NCBI RefSeq assembly: GCF_003966915.1
Contig: NZ_AP018150.1
Location: 2,480,001-2,544,000, forward strand
From: Mycoavidus cysteinexigens
GTDB lineage: Bacteria > Pseudomonadota > Gammaproteobacteria > Burkholderiales > Burkholderiaceae
Length of the DNA: 64,000 nt
Reading direction: 5' to 3'
Within the stretch, counting starts at the first letter, position 1, and every line of letters starts with the position of its first letter. A model generated the notes under the pieces. The model was not told the origin of the DNA. It saw nothing but the letters and a program-made list of their open reading frames with translations, and made no database searches. The position numbers and the translations under genes are program-made. Shown here piece after piece: positions 51,681 to 61,691 of this stretch.

Positions 51681-52514
51681 ATGGAGCAAACTCATCTCAC
51701 CATGTTACATAAGGTCTTACGATTGGCTTTCTTCTTGGCCTTCGCCTTACTGCCAAACCAACCTACGTACGCCCTCAGTGCCCCCGAACGCTCCAGTTAC
51801 GATCACCGGATTCGTTACACTAACTACAACCCAGCCGATGTGGTGCAAATCGATAGCATGCTTGGGATTGCCACCCATATCATGCTTGAAGAAGGTGAAA
51901 CCTATCTCACGCATGCTTTTGGCGATGCGAGCGCTTGGTCCTTTGTCGCCGAAAAAAACCATATCTTCATTAAACCTAAAGCAGAAAATGCAGATACGAA
52001 TCTGATTCTGATCACCAATCGGCGCAGTTATAACTTTCGCCTAAGTTACCAACCTTCACGCTCAGTAGCAGCCGTTTATCAACTAGTTTTTCGCTACCCA
52101 GATACCGATACGCTTAAGCTACAAGCGCAAAAAGACACGTTCGCGCTGGCACAAGGCTTTAAAGTGCCGCCAGGCAACTATAACTTAGCGTATGAAATGA
52201 GCGGCGATCTGGAAATCGCACCGATCAACGTATGGGATAACGGTCGTTTTACCTATTTCAAATTTCCCGGCAATCGGGATCTTCCCGCGATTTATAAAGT
52301 GGATACGCAAGCCGACGAGAACATTGTCAATCGTCATATAAAGGGTTCTGCCAACAATATTATCGTGGTTGAAAGCATCAATCCCAAATGGATCCTCCGA
52401 CTTGGCGAACAAACTCTCGCCATCTATAACGAAGCGTTCAATCCGAGCGGCATTGCCAACCACACTGGCACCGCTTCTCCGGCTGTACGGCGTATTATTA
52501 AGGAGCCGCGCTAA
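51681..52514 (+). CDS. virB9: Type IV secretion outer-membrane complex protein VirB9
   Basis: VirB9 forms the outer-membrane core ring with VirB7 and VirB10. The 277-residue product has a signal peptide (LRLAFFLAFALLPNQPTYA), the start DHRIRYTNYNPADVVQID typical of VirB9, and the C-terminal beta domain with RLGEQTLAIYNEAF. The stop overlaps the virB10 ATG by one base. Confidence 0.95.
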   Translation: MEQTHLTMLHKVLRLAFFLAFALLPNQPTYALSAPERSSYDHRIRYTNYNPADVVQIDSMLGIATHIMLEEGETYLTHAFGDASAWSFVAEKNHIFIKPKAENADTNLILITNRRSYNFRLSYQPSRSVAAVYQLVFRYPDTDTLKLQAQKDTFALAQGFKVPPGNYNLAYEMSGDLEIAPINVWDNGRFTYFKFPGNRDLPAIYKVDTQADENIVNRHIKGSANNIIVVESINPKWILRLGEQTLAIYNEAFNPSGIANHTGTASPAVRRIIKEPR

Positions 52515-53662
52515 TGTTCAATTCAGTGGATAAAACCAAACAAAATGCGCATCCAGTAGAAAATTCCCAGCCAGCACAGATTAATGGCGAGCGTGGCAGT
52601 GCCGAGTTAGATACGCAACGCCCCCTCTCGCTTCCTGGTGCGCGCCTTTTATTTATCGTGCTGATTATCTGCACCTTAGCGATTGGCCTGCTTTTCATGC
52701 GTAAAGCCTCGCAGCTACGCAACAACCCACCCAAGCAACCCATGCAGCAAGCCGTATCGTTGCAAAATCCGCTGCCCCCATTACTATCAAACGCGCCTTC
52801 AGCACAAAAAGAGACGCTTCTAGAGCCGCCCTTGCCCCCTCTTCCATTGGTTTCACCTACGGTTGATCTTGAACCGCCCCCGCTGCACTCCCCTCCTCAA
52901 ATGCAACTGCGCGAACGGCGTTTACTTGCTGGCTTAACGGATAACCCCCAACCTGCGCCACCGTCGGACAAGCTAGATAAGCCGACGAGCCCGGCTAATC
53001 TTAAGACCAGCAACGCAAACGAATTATCCAATAAATTAGAACCAGTAATGCTCAGTCCAGCCACCGCAGGCCGTTTTAGCGACCTAAATTTGTTGCTGAC
53101 CCAAGGCACCATTATTAGCTGTGTGCTAGCCACTAAGATTATTAGCAGCCAGCCAGGCATGACGGTTTGCAACTTAACTCAAGATGTCTATTCGGCCAAC
53201 GGTCAGGTGGTATTACTTGATCGCGGTTCAAAGGTGGTCGGTTTTTATCAAAGCGGCATCGCTCAAGGACAGGCCCGCATTTTTGTACAATGGTCTCGTG
53301 TGGAAACGCCCCAAGGGGTCATCATTAACCTGACCTCGCCTGGAGCCGGCCCGCTTGGCGAGGCTGGTTTAAGCGGCTGGGTTGATCGACATTTTGGGGA
53401 ACGTTTCGGCGGCACCATTATGTTGAGTTTAATTGGCGATTTAGGAGAATGGGCGCTGGCCCAAAATCGGCGTGAAGAAACCAACTCAATTCAGTTCGGC
53501 AATTCTCTTCAAGGGCTAGAACAAGCTGCCACCGAAGCATTACGCAACTCGATCAATATTGCGCCGACCCTCTACAAAAACCAAGGCGAACGCATTTCAA
53601 TTCTAGTCGCGCGCGATTTAGATTTTAGTAGCGTTTATGGACTCCAGCACCATGAGCCATGA
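52514..53662 (+). CDS. virB10: Type IV secretion core protein VirB10
   Basis: VirB10 spans the envelope and couples inner-membrane energy to the outer-membrane pore. The 382-residue protein has an N-terminal cytoplasmic part, one membrane helix (LLFIVLIICTLAIGLLFM, about residues 45-62), a long Pro-rich periplasmic linker, and the TrbI/VirB10 domain from LLTQGTIISCVLATKI to NIAPTLYKNQGERISILVAR. It overlaps virB11 by 26 bases in another frame. Confidence 0.96.
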   Translation: MFNSVDKTKQNAHPVENSQPAQINGERGSAELDTQRPLSLPGARLLFIVLIICTLAIGLLFMRKASQLRNNPPKQPMQQAVSLQNPLPPLLSNAPSAQKETLLEPPLPPLPLVSPTVDLEPPPLHSPPQMQLRERRLLAGLTDNPQPAPPSDKLDKPTSPANLKTSNANELSNKLEPVMLSPATAGRFSDLNLLLTQGTIISCVLATKIISSQPGMTVCNLTQDVYSANGQVVLLDRGSKVVGFYQSGIAQGQARIFVQWSRVETPQGVIINLTSPGAGPLGEAGLSGWVDRHFGERFGGTIMLSLIGDLGEWALAQNRREETNSIQFGNSLQGLEQAATEALRNSINIAPTLYKNQGERISILVARDLDFSSVYGLQHHEP

Positions 53663-54755
53663 AGCTATTTCCGCCCCTGTCGCTGCGCGGCAAATGCCTG
53701 ACTTAACCACCATGCCCCAACCTGCGGCAAAAGACTCGGCGCTTTTGCAGTTATTGCGACCTTTTAAGCGTTTCCTCGACGATCCAACTATCAGCGAGCT
53801 CGCCATGAACCGTGCGCTTGAAGTGCTAACCCGCACCCGCATCGGCTGGCTTACGTACCCGATGCCAGAGCTTACCGCGAGTTATATGCAAGCCCTAATT
53901 ACCGCGATTGTGGTCTATAACGGCCTACCGATGAAAAGCCTGATGTATGCGATCTTACCCGGCGGCCAGCGCGTAACGATTGGCTTACCGCCCGCCGTCA
54001 TTAACCACTCATTGATGTTTCTGATTCGCAAGCAGACCCCTACCGTCAAGTCTCTGATTGAGCTCGAAGCCGAAGGGACATTTGACCGGGTTATCGATGT
54101 GAGCTTCCATCAACCCAGCTCAGAAACTTGCACAGAGCAATTAACCACACCCGACTTCAATCGGCTTGAACCGTTTGAAGTAGAGTTGCTAGAACTCAAG
54201 CGCAACGGCACGATACGCAAATTTCTCGAAGCTAGCGTTCAGTACCAGCGCAACATCATCATCGCCGGCAAAACCAGTGCAGGTAAAACCACCTTTGCGC
54301 GCTCCTTAATCGAGCAAGTGCCAACTAGCGAACGCATTGCCACAATTGAAGATGTGCATGAACTTTTTTTGCCCCATCATCCGAATGTCATCGCATTACT
54401 TTACGGCCAAGGCACAGGCCGCGTCTCGGCGGATGAATGTATTGCCGCGTGTATGCGAGCGACTCCAGATCGAATCTTTCTAGCGGAATTACGCGGCGAT
54501 GAAGCCTGGGAATATCTCATGTCGCTTAACACCGGCCACCCAGGTTCAATCACCACGACCCACGCTAACGGCGCACTACAAACCTTTGAGCGAATTGCGA
54601 CTTTAATTAAAAAATCCAGCGCCGGCCAACATATCGGCATGGAAATGATCAAGCAAGTTCTTTACACCACGATTGATATTGTGCTTTTTGTTAAAGATCG
54701 TCAGCTCACTGAGATTTTCTACGATCCGATTTTTGCTAAGGCGAAAAGAGTTTAA
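53637..54755 (+). CDS. virB11: Type IV secretion ATPase VirB11
   Basis: VirB11 is the hexameric traffic ATPase of the T4SS. The 372-residue protein has Walker A GKTSAGKTT at residues 211-219, the Asp box EDVHELFLPHHPN, and the Walker B/His box region RIFLAELRGDEAWEYL and TGHPGSITTTHAN. The start at 53637 lies 26 bases inside virB10; the second ATG five codons on (53652) is also possible. It is the last virB gene: no virD4 follows in this window. Confidence 0.96.
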   Translation: MDSSTMSHEAISAPVAARQMPDLTTMPQPAAKDSALLQLLRPFKRFLDDPTISELAMNRALEVLTRTRIGWLTYPMPELTASYMQALITAIVVYNGLPMKSLMYAILPGGQRVTIGLPPAVINHSLMFLIRKQTPTVKSLIELEAEGTFDRVIDVSFHQPSSETCTEQLTTPDFNRLEPFEVELLELKRNGTIRKFLEASVQYQRNIIIAGKTSAGKTTFARSLIEQVPTSERIATIEDVHELFLPHHPNVIALLYGQGTGRVSADECIAACMRATPDRIFLAELRGDEAWEYLMSLNTGHPGSITTTHANGALQTFERIATLIKKSSAGQHIGMEMIKQVLYTTIDIVLFVKDRQLTEIFYDPIFAKAKRV

Positions 54756-54792
54756 GCGACCGTTCTTGCCTGCATCTGGGGGGACTAAAGAT

Positions 54793-54918
54793 AAAAAAAA
54801 GCCCAAACCTAAGTTCGGGCTGAATCCACCAAAGGAGGAGGGTGGAGGAGACACTGTTTGGCTGTCTTTAACAACAACCGATGGAAAGGATTATAGCGAT
54901 AACTCTTGTGCAATGCAA
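54793..54918 (-). ncRNA. Candidate small RNA with anti-Shine-Dalgarno CU-rich segment
   Basis: Read on the minus strand this looks like a complete small-RNA gene. TATAAT (54890-54895) with TTGCAT 17 bases upstream (54913-54918) forms a promoter; transcription from about 54883 would run through a CU-rich stretch (complement of 54831-54851: TCTCCTCCACCCTCCTCCTTT), complementary to ribosome-binding sites, and end at a hairpin AGCCC-AAC with GTT-GGGCT (54800-54821) followed by eight Us (54793-54800). The predicted RNA is about 90 nucleotides. No open frame of note is present. The function, by analogy with CUCCUCC-type regulators in other bacteria, is translational repression; that is inference. 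Confidence 0.65.
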
Positions 54919-55273
54919 GGAAATTTATAATATAAAATTATTTTTTACATTATGAAAAAATAGAGGGGATTATACGAATTTTTAAAATACTTATTTTTCA
55001 ATAAGTTAGCTGTAAGTATGCAAATGCTCTAACACTATTTAAGAAAAAATGAGGGAACTATTTGGGCCTTACTTCAGGAAATTTCGCCTCAAAACCGGCA
55101 TGCTGCGCAGCACAAATATTTTTGAGTAATTGATCCGCACGAAGGTGCAATGACCACAACGCCACGCACGCATCGAACTGTGATGCAAGCGCTTAATCGG
55201 AAAACGGATAAAAAGAAGAAAGACTGAATAGGTTTCAACCCCAGCACACAACGGGGCCTAACTATAATGAAAA
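54919..55273. other. Intergenic region between the candidate small RNA and rnpB
   Basis: The first part is very AT-rich; the second has a composition like the rest of the genome. Short frames at 55069-55251 and 55089-55310 have no family resemblance. I see no virD4 or other remnant of the T4SS island and no copy of the tRNA-Val 3' end. Confidence 0.4.
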
Positions 55274-55670
<397 letters not shown>

Positions 55671-55694
55671 CCTGAGTGTAGCACGCTTATTTAA

Positions 55695-56783
55695 TTATGA
55701 CAGCCGCCATTCGATGATTTCACCTGCACCGAGTGGCACCAACGTGTGTTCGCCTGCCGTTAACTCAGATGGCAACGTCCACGGCTCGCGCCGCAGCGTC
55801 ACCGTTCCCGGATTGCGCTCCAACCCATAAAATGTAGCGCCATGAACGCTTGCAAAACCCTCCAACTGCGCCAACGCACCCACGCCATCGAAAACCTGCG
55901 CATAGAGCTCAAGCGCATGTAGCGCCGTATAACACCCGGCGCAACCGCAGTCGTGTTCTTTCGCCCCCTTGGGATGCGGCGCGCTATCCGTCCCCAAGAA
56001 AAAACGAGGGTTACCGGACGTCGCGGCTTTAATTAGCGCCAGCCGATGCTGCTCGCGCTTTAAGACTGGCAAGCAATAATAGTGCGGCCGCAGCCCTTTT
56101 TGAAAAAGCGCATTGCGGTTATACAACAGATGATGCGCCGTAATCGTCGCCCCCAACATGCCAGGTGCAGCCTCTGCATCGCGCACATAGTCAGCCGCCT
56201 CTTGCGTTGTAATATGCTCAAAAACCACTTTCAAAGCCGGAAATGCGCGCCGTACAGGCTCCAGCACTTGATCGATAAATATTTTTTCACGATCGAATAT
56301 ATCCACCGACGCATCCGTGACTTCGCCATGCACCAGCAGCGGCAACCCCACCTCTTGCATCGCTTCTAACGCTTTTGTACAGTGCTTAAGATCCGTCACG
56401 CCGGCATCTGAATGAGTGGTCGCCCCTGCCGGATAAAGCTTAACCGCCTGTACCCGACCGGACTCGTGCGCGCGACGAATCTCATCCGCAGGTGTATTGT
56501 CAGTCAGATAAAGTGCCATTAACGGCTCAAAAGCCGCGCCCTCTGGCAACGCAGCCATAATGCGTTGGCGATAAGCCAGCGCTTGGGCCGTAGTGGTTAC
56601 GGGAGGCTTCAGATTAGGCATCACCATCGCGCGCCCGAATTGGCGTGCAGTATGTGGCAGCACCGCAGCTAACATCGCGCCGTCACGCAGATGCAGATGC
56701 AGATCATCGGGACGCGTAATTGTTAAAGAATCCATTTGTGCGGCATGGGGTTTAATATGAACGTGTTGAAAGTGATTTTCCAT
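55695..56783 (-). CDS. pyrC: Dihydroorotase PyrC
   Basis: PyrC closes carbamoyl-aspartate to dihydroorotate in pyrimidine synthesis. The 362-residue protein of the type II family has the zinc-binding DLHLHLRDG near residues 27-35, a later VHGEVTD His segment, VFEHITTQEAADYV, and LGTDSAPHPKGAKEHDCGCAG with the catalytic Asp. Start is uncertain: the ATG at 56735 (MDSLTITRPDD) would give a more standard N-terminus, but neither start has a clear ribosome site. It is head to tail with the Liv transporter on the same strand. Confidence 0.95.
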   Translation of the reverse strand: MENHFQHVHIKPHAAQMDSLTITRPDDLHLHLRDGAMLAAVLPHTARQFGRAMVMPNLKPPVTTTAQALAYRQRIMAALPEGAAFEPLMALYLTDNTPADEIRRAHESGRVQAVKLYPAGATTHSDAGVTDLKHCTKALEAMQEVGLPLLVHGEVTDASVDIFDREKIFIDQVLEPVRRAFPALKVVFEHITTQEAADYVRDAEAAPGMLGATITAHHLLYNRNALFQKGLRPHYYCLPVLKREQHRLALIKAATSGNPRFFLGTDSAPHPKGAKEHDCGCAGCYTALHALELYAQVFDGVGALAQLEGFASVHGATFYGLERNPGTVTLRREPWTLPSELTAGEHTLVPLGAGEIIEWRLS

Positions 56784-56947
56784 GAATTTGAGCCTAACTC
56801 ATCAGTCTGTTTTACTGGATTCATTATAAGCGGGTGCGCATTGCCTCAAGCTAAAAGTAGTCAAAGAGGACTTTGCCATTATTTTTGTGTGTGAGGCGGC
56901 CACATTAAAAATTTGGATAGACTCCTATCTTCAATAAAACACGCGCA

Positions 56948-57661
56948 TCACTCCCCCAAATAAGCGGCCCTCACCTTCGGATCTCCCAGCAACTGTTTCG
57001 CCTCCCCAGACATAGAGATCAAACCCGACTCCATCACATACGCCCGATTCGCTGCCTGCAACGCCAGCCGCGCATTTTGTTCGACCAGCAAGATAGTCAG
57101 CCCCTGAGCCGAAATTTCACGCACCACTTCAAAAATGCGCTCAACCATCAACGGCGAAAGGCCCATTGAAGGCTCATCCATTAGCAGTAACTTAGGCCGG
57201 CCTAGTAATGCGCGCGCCATCGCCAACATCTGCTGTTCCCCACCCGAGAGCGTGCCGGCAAGCTGCGCCGCGCGTTCCTGCAAACGCGGAAAATAAACAA
57301 ACATTTGCTCAATATCTTGCTTAATGCCATTCACATCATTACGTAAATAAGCGCCCATGCGCAGGTTTTCAAGAATCGTCATGCGCGCAAAAATGCCACG
57401 CCCTTCCGGAACCATAGCGAGCCCGCGTTTAAGCAATTCATGTGGCGGAAGGTTTTTGAGCAATTCGCCCCGATACTCAATAGAGCCGGCTGCGCAAGTT
57501 TTTAAACCGCAAATCGCCTTCATGGTGGTTGTTTTGCCAGCGCCATTCGCGCCAATCAACGTGACCAATTCACCTTCAAAAATGTCTAGATCAATCCCTT
57601 TAACGGCCTGAATGCCGCCATAGGCAAGTTGCAATCCTCTGATTTTTAAGAGTGCTGACAT
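56948..57661 (-). CDS. livF: Branched-chain amino acid ABC transporter ATP-binding protein LivF
   Basis: LivF is one of the two ATPases of the LIV amino acid importer. The 237-residue protein has Walker A GANGAGKTT, the signature LSGGEQQML, Walker B LLLMDEPSMGLSP and the LLVEQNA segment that marks LivF. Its start touches the end of livG (one-base overlap). Confidence 0.94.
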   Translation of the reverse strand: MSALLKIRGLQLAYGGIQAVKGIDLDIFEGELVTLIGANGAGKTTTMKAICGLKTCAAGSIEYRGELLKNLPPHELLKRGLAMVPEGRGIFARMTILENLRMGAYLRNDVNGIKQDIEQMFVYFPRLQERAAQLAGTLSGGEQQMLAMARALLGRPKLLLMDEPSMGLSPLMVERIFEVVREISAQGLTILLVEQNARLALQAANRAYVMESGLISMSGEAKQLLGDPKVRAAYLGE

Positions 57662-58443
57662 TAGCTGCCTCCTGCGCCCAAGTAGGCTTCAATAACTTTA
57701 GGGTTCTTCTGAACCTTCTGCGGCAGACCCGCAGCAATCACTTTGCCGTAATCGAGCACTGTCATCCGATCACATAAACCCATCACGAGTTTTACATCGT
57801 GCTCGATCAATAAGATGGTTTTGCCATCGTTGCGAATTTTTTCGAGTAATTGACGCAAACCGATTTTTTCAGTCGCATTCATGCCAGCCGCAGGTTCATC
57901 GAGGGCCAGCAGTTTCGGCTCTGTCGCCAATGCGCGCGCGATCTCAAGCCGACGTTGATGGCCATATGACAAATTGCGTGCGGTGTAACCCGCATATTGT
58001 CCAATCTCCACATAATCGAGTAAGGCGCGGGCATGCTCTACAATTTCTTTTTCTTCGCGCCGTTCAGCAGGCGTGCGCAAGACCGCGCCTAATAATCCTT
58101 GGCGGGTGCGCACATGACGTCCGACCATGACATTCTCAAGTGCGGTCATACCGCCAAATAAACGGATATTTTGGAAAGTGCGTGCAATTCCGGTGCGTGC
58201 CACTTCATGCACTGCGGTTGGCTCATACGGTTTGCCATCCAGTATAAAAGTACCGGCATCTGGCTCATATAAACCCGTTATCACATTAAAAAAAGTCGTT
58301 TTGCCAGCGCCATTTGGGCCAATCAAGCCATAAATGTGGCCGCTGGCGATTTCTAAACTCACATCATGGAGTGCCTGCAAGCCGCCAAAACTTTTATTGA
58401 CGCCGTTGACCGACAAAAGAATAGGTTGAGTTTGTGCTATCAA
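57661..58443 (-). CDS. livG: Branched-chain amino acid ABC transporter ATP-binding protein LivG
   Basis: LivG is the second ATPase of the LIV importer. The 260-residue protein has Walker A GPNGAGKTT, the LivG-type motif RTFQNIRLFGGMTALENV, signature LSYGHQRRLEIARAL, Walker B LLALDEPAAGMN and LLIEHDV. It sits 114 bases after livM. Confidence 0.95.
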   Translation of the reverse strand: MIAQTQPILLSVNGVNKSFGGLQALHDVSLEIASGHIYGLIGPNGAGKTTFFNVITGLYEPDAGTFILDGKPYEPTAVHEVARTGIARTFQNIRLFGGMTALENVMVGRHVRTRQGLLGAVLRTPAERREEKEIVEHARALLDYVEIGQYAGYTARNLSYGHQRRLEIARALATEPKLLALDEPAAGMNATEKIGLRQLLEKIRNDGKTILLIEHDVKLVMGLCDRMTVLDYGKVIAAGLPQKVQKNPKVIEAYLGAGGS

Positions 58444-58557
58444 TCACGGCCTCTTTCATCTGACAGCCCGCGGTCTTGTATAGACTTAGTCTCGGGCTGA
58501 AGTAAACAATATCCGACTTGCTTAGGTAGCAAGACGACGCAGTTCATATACGCTGAA

Positions 58558-59688
58558 TTAATTGCGCTTAGCTTTTTTTGCGATTCGATCTTCATGCTTA
58601 GCAGCCGGCCATAGGCCAGCCGGACGATAGAGCATGATAATAATCATGGTCAAACCATAAAATAGTTGCCGAATGGCTTCTACAGCGAAAATCTCGCGGC
58701 CGAATAATGCATCCTGCAAAGGTCCCATCGTTGAGCGCAAAAACTCGGGAAAAATCAAGAGCAGCAGCGCGCCCAAAATAACGCCTGGAATATGCCCCAT
58801 GCCGCCCAGCACAACGCATGCTAGCACCACAATAGATTCTGAAAAGGTGAACGATTCGGGCGAGACAAAACCTTGAAAAGCCGCAAACATTGCCCCTGAA
58901 ACGCCACCAAACGAAGCGCCCATTGCAAATGCGAGCAATTTCATATTGCGCGTATTAATGCCCATTGCTTTGGCTGCCGTTTCGTCTTCGCGGATGGCGG
59001 CCCAAGCCCGACCAATGCGTGAATGTTGTAGGCGAATGCAAATAAAAATCACGCATAACGCAAGCGCAGCGAACAAATAATAATATAAATATACAGAGGG
59101 GAAATCTATTCCAAACAGGGTATGTGTTTTCGATAAATCAAAACCAAATAGAGTCACTGGCGCAATATTCGCAATCCCTTGTGGGCCGTTAGTGAGGTTG
59201 AGAGGACGGTCCAGGTTGTTCATGAAAATCCGCACAATCTCGCCAAAACCCAGCGTCACAATAGCCAAATAATCACCGCGCAAACGCAGTGTGGGCGCAC
59301 CCAACAAAACACCGAACAAAGCCGCCATGGCAAGCGCAATCGGCAAGATTAACCAAATCGTAAGGTGTGGCCCGGCCGGCAGTAACTGAGCGATCCAGTC
59401 AAATTGCTGCGCTAGATGAGGAGATGATAAAAGAGCCGCGATATATGCGCCCACCGCATAAAAGGCGATGTAGCCCAGATCAAGCAAACCGGCAAAACCG
59501 ACGACTATATTCAAACCCAATGCCAACATCACATAGAGCATGGCGAAATCAAGCACTCGCACCCAATAATTTCCACCCACCGCCCCGATCACCAGCGGAG
59601 CTAAAAGTATTGTGAGTGCGAGCAGCGCCATACCTGCATAGGCCGTCACTGATTTTTTCGTAGTAGACGCTATCATGTATTTAAGCAA
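58558..59688 (-). CDS. livM: Branched-chain amino acid ABC transporter permease LivM
   Basis: LivM is a permease of the LIV importer. The 376-residue protein has eight to ten hydrophobic segments, the GLNIVVGFAGLLDLGYIAFYAVGAY block and the ABC-docking stretch RIGRAWAAIREDETAAKAMGI. The C-terminus is basic. It follows livH by 44 bases. Confidence 0.95.
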   Translation of the reverse strand: MLKYMIASTTKKSVTAYAGMALLALTILLAPLVIGAVGGNYWVRVLDFAMLYVMLALGLNIVVGFAGLLDLGYIAFYAVGAYIAALLSSPHLAQQFDWIAQLLPAGPHLTIWLILPIALAMAALFGVLLGAPTLRLRGDYLAIVTLGFGEIVRIFMNNLDRPLNLTNGPQGIANIAPVTLFGFDLSKTHTLFGIDFPSVYLYYYLFAALALCVIFICIRLQHSRIGRAWAAIREDETAAKAMGINTRNMKLLAFAMGASFGGVSGAMFAAFQGFVSPESFTFSESIVVLACVVLGGMGHIPGVILGALLLLIFPEFLRSTMGPLQDALFGREIFAVEAIRQLFYGLTMIIIMLYRPAGLWPAAKHEDRIAKKAKRN

Positions 59689-59732
59689 AACCTTATACAG
59701 AAGTTGGAGTAAAGTGAATCCGGCCTAGGTAT

Positions 59733-60683
59733 TTATGCGCGATCGCTAACCCGCTCGCCTAGCAAGCCAGAGGGCCGCAGCACCAATACGACAATTAATA
59801 CGATAAAGGCAAATACATCTTGGTAGTTACTCCCGAAAACCCCGCCGGTCAAATCGCCGATATAGCCTGCGCTCAGTTGTTCGATAATCCCCAGCAAGAT
59901 TCCACCTACCATCGCGCCACCTAAATTGCCAATCCCACCTAACACCGCCGCAGTAAATGCTTTAATGCCTGGAATAAAGCCCATGTCGAAACGCGCATTG
60001 CCGTATTCAGAAGCAATCATCACCCCCGCCAGCGCAGCTAACGCTGCGCCAATCATGAACGTAGCGCAAATCACAAAATTGGGATTCACCCCCATTAAGC
60101 TCGCTAGCGCTCGATTTTCCGCTGTGGCGCGCATGGCGCGGCCAAGTCGCGTCTTATGTACAAGCCATAAGAGCCCCCCCATGGTGGCAAACGCGACCAC
60201 TACAATAATAATTTCAGTCATTGAAATCACCGCGCCTGGGTGCTCTCCTTGAGGCGCAATGACGTTGATTGGATCCGTTGGCAATAGTTGCGGAAACATC
60301 AATGGCGCCCGCGAAAAGATCATCATGGCTAGCGTTTGCAACAGAATCGACACGCCAATCGCCGTGATGAGAGGCGCCAGCCGCGGCGCATTACGTAACG
60401 GCCGGTATGCTACTCGCTCAATCAAATAGGCAAGAAAAGCGCAGACGCAGGCGGCAACCATCAACGCAATTAATAGCGTCGGTATCGGGCCTAGCTGCGG
60501 AAAATAGGTTTGGATCAGCTTAATCACGGAAAGCGCAATCAGCGCGCCCACCATTAACACATCACCATGCGCAAAATTGATAATACCTAGAATGCCATAC
60601 ACCATTGTGTAGCCTAGTGCGATCAGCGCATAAACACTACCCAGCACTAAACCATTCAGAATTTGCTGGATAAAAATATCCAT
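59733..60683 (-). CDS. livH: Branched-chain amino acid ABC transporter permease LivH
   Basis: LivH is the partner permease of LivM. The 316-residue protein opens with IQQILNGLVLGSVYALIALG and GYTMVYGILGIINFAHGDVLM, hallmarks of LivH, and has the docking loop RLGRAMRATAENRALASLMG. It is the first gene of this transporter operon; no periplasmic binding protein gene (livJ/K) is present in this window. Confidence 0.95.
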   Translation of the reverse strand: MDIFIQQILNGLVLGSVYALIALGYTMVYGILGIINFAHGDVLMVGALIALSVIKLIQTYFPQLGPIPTLLIALMVAACVCAFLAYLIERVAYRPLRNAPRLAPLITAIGVSILLQTLAMMIFSRAPLMFPQLLPTDPINVIAPQGEHPGAVISMTEIIIVVVAFATMGGLLWLVHKTRLGRAMRATAENRALASLMGVNPNFVICATFMIGAALAALAGVMIASEYGNARFDMGFIPGIKAFTAAVLGGIGNLGGAMVGGILLGIIEQLSAGYIGDLTGGVFGSNYQDVFAFIVLIVVLVLRPSGLLGERVSDRA

Positions 60684-60707
60684 TTGCCCTCCTCAATTTA
60701 GCTTACT

Positions 60708-61682
60708 TTAATTTTTTGGCTTACCGACTAATGCGCTGAGTTCCCGCGGTAGCGGGAAAGACACGTTTTCATCCACCCCCTCTAAGGTGCGCACCTTCGC
60801 TACGCCAAGCTCGCGCAAGCGTTCAATCACCGATTGCGCCAAGGCTTCAGGCGCCGATGCGCCGGCGGTAACGCCAATGCGGCGCTTGCCCACCAGCCAA
60901 GCCGGATCAATCTGCGCCGGCTCATCCACCATATATGCTGAAATGCCAAGTTTTTGCGCAACCTCGCGCAGACGATTCGAATTTGAACTATTCGGGCTGC
61001 CCACTACAATCACCAGATCGCATTGCGGCGCCATTAATTTGACTGCATCTTGCCGGTTTTGCGTGGCATAACAAATATCTTGCTTTTTAGGCCCTAAAAT
61101 CGTCGGGAAACGTTTCTTTAAAGCCCCAATCACTTGCGCAGCATCGTCAACGGACAAGGTGGTTTGCGTCACATAAGCAAGCTTTTGCGGATCAGCCACT
61201 TGGAGCTGCTCAACATCTGATACTTTTTCTACTAAGTGCATTCTATCGGGCACTTGTCCCATGGTCCCCTCAACTTCGGGATGACCGATATGCCCAATCA
61301 TCACGATCTCATAGCCATTGGCCCACATTTTAGCCACTTCGACATGCACTTTTGTCACTAACGGGCAGGTTGCATCGAAAATGTGTAAACCCAACTGCTG
61401 AGCTTGTTGGTGCACTTCTTTGGCTACCCCATGCGCACTAAAGATCACCGTACTGCCGGCTGGCACTTGCTCGAGCGACTCAATAAAAACCGCGCCTTTT
61501 TGGCGCAAATCGCGCACCACATAAGCATTATGAACAATTTCGTGGCGCACATAAACCGGTGCACCAAAACGCGCCAGCGCCCGCTCGACAATTTCAATCG
61601 CGCGATCCACTCCAGCGCAAAATCCGCGCGGCTGGGCGAGTAAAATCTCGGCTTCAGTCTCAGTTAAAGCAGCATGCGCCAT
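60708..61682 (-). CDS. ispH: 4-hydroxy-3-methylbut-2-enyl diphosphate reductase IspH
   Basis: IspH is the iron-sulfur enzyme making IPP and DMAPP in the last step of the non-mevalonate isoprenoid pathway. The 324-residue protein has the three cluster cysteines in [25 protein letters not shown] and [11 protein letters not shown], and the substrate segment [11 protein letters not shown]. It lies 10 bases after the FKBP isomerase gene, as is common in proteobacteria. Confidence 0.97.
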   Translation of the reverse strand: MAHAALTETEAEILLAQPRGFCAGVDRAIEIVERALARFGAPVYVRHEIVHNAYVVRDLRQKGAVFIESLEQVPAGSTVIFSAHGVAKEVHQQAQQLGLHIFDATCPLVTKVHVEVAKMWANGYEIVMIGHIGHPEVEGTMGQVPDRMHLVEKVSDVEQLQVADPQKLAYVTQTTLSVDDAAQVIGALKKRFPTILGPKKQDICYATQNRQDAVKLMAPQCDLVIVVGSPNSSNSNRLREVAQKLGISAYMVDEPAQIDPAWLVGKRRIGVTAGASAPEALAQSVIERLRELGVAKVRTLEGVDENVSFPLPRELSALVGKPKN

Positions 61683-61691
61683 GATCCGTCT

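Noticed and set aside
54673-54930. Plus-strand frame of 85 codons at the end of virB11, with GGAGGAGG nearby
   Set aside because: It starts inside virB11 in another frame, the GGAGG run is better explained as the complement of the minus-strand small RNA, and the translation is low-complexity Lys/Pro/Gly.
45974-55273. Possible tRNA-Val attachment site with a direct repeat of its 3' end at the far side of the T4SS cluster
   Set aside because: I looked for the tRNA 3' end sequence after virB11 and before rnpB and did not find a copy; no integrase gene is present either.
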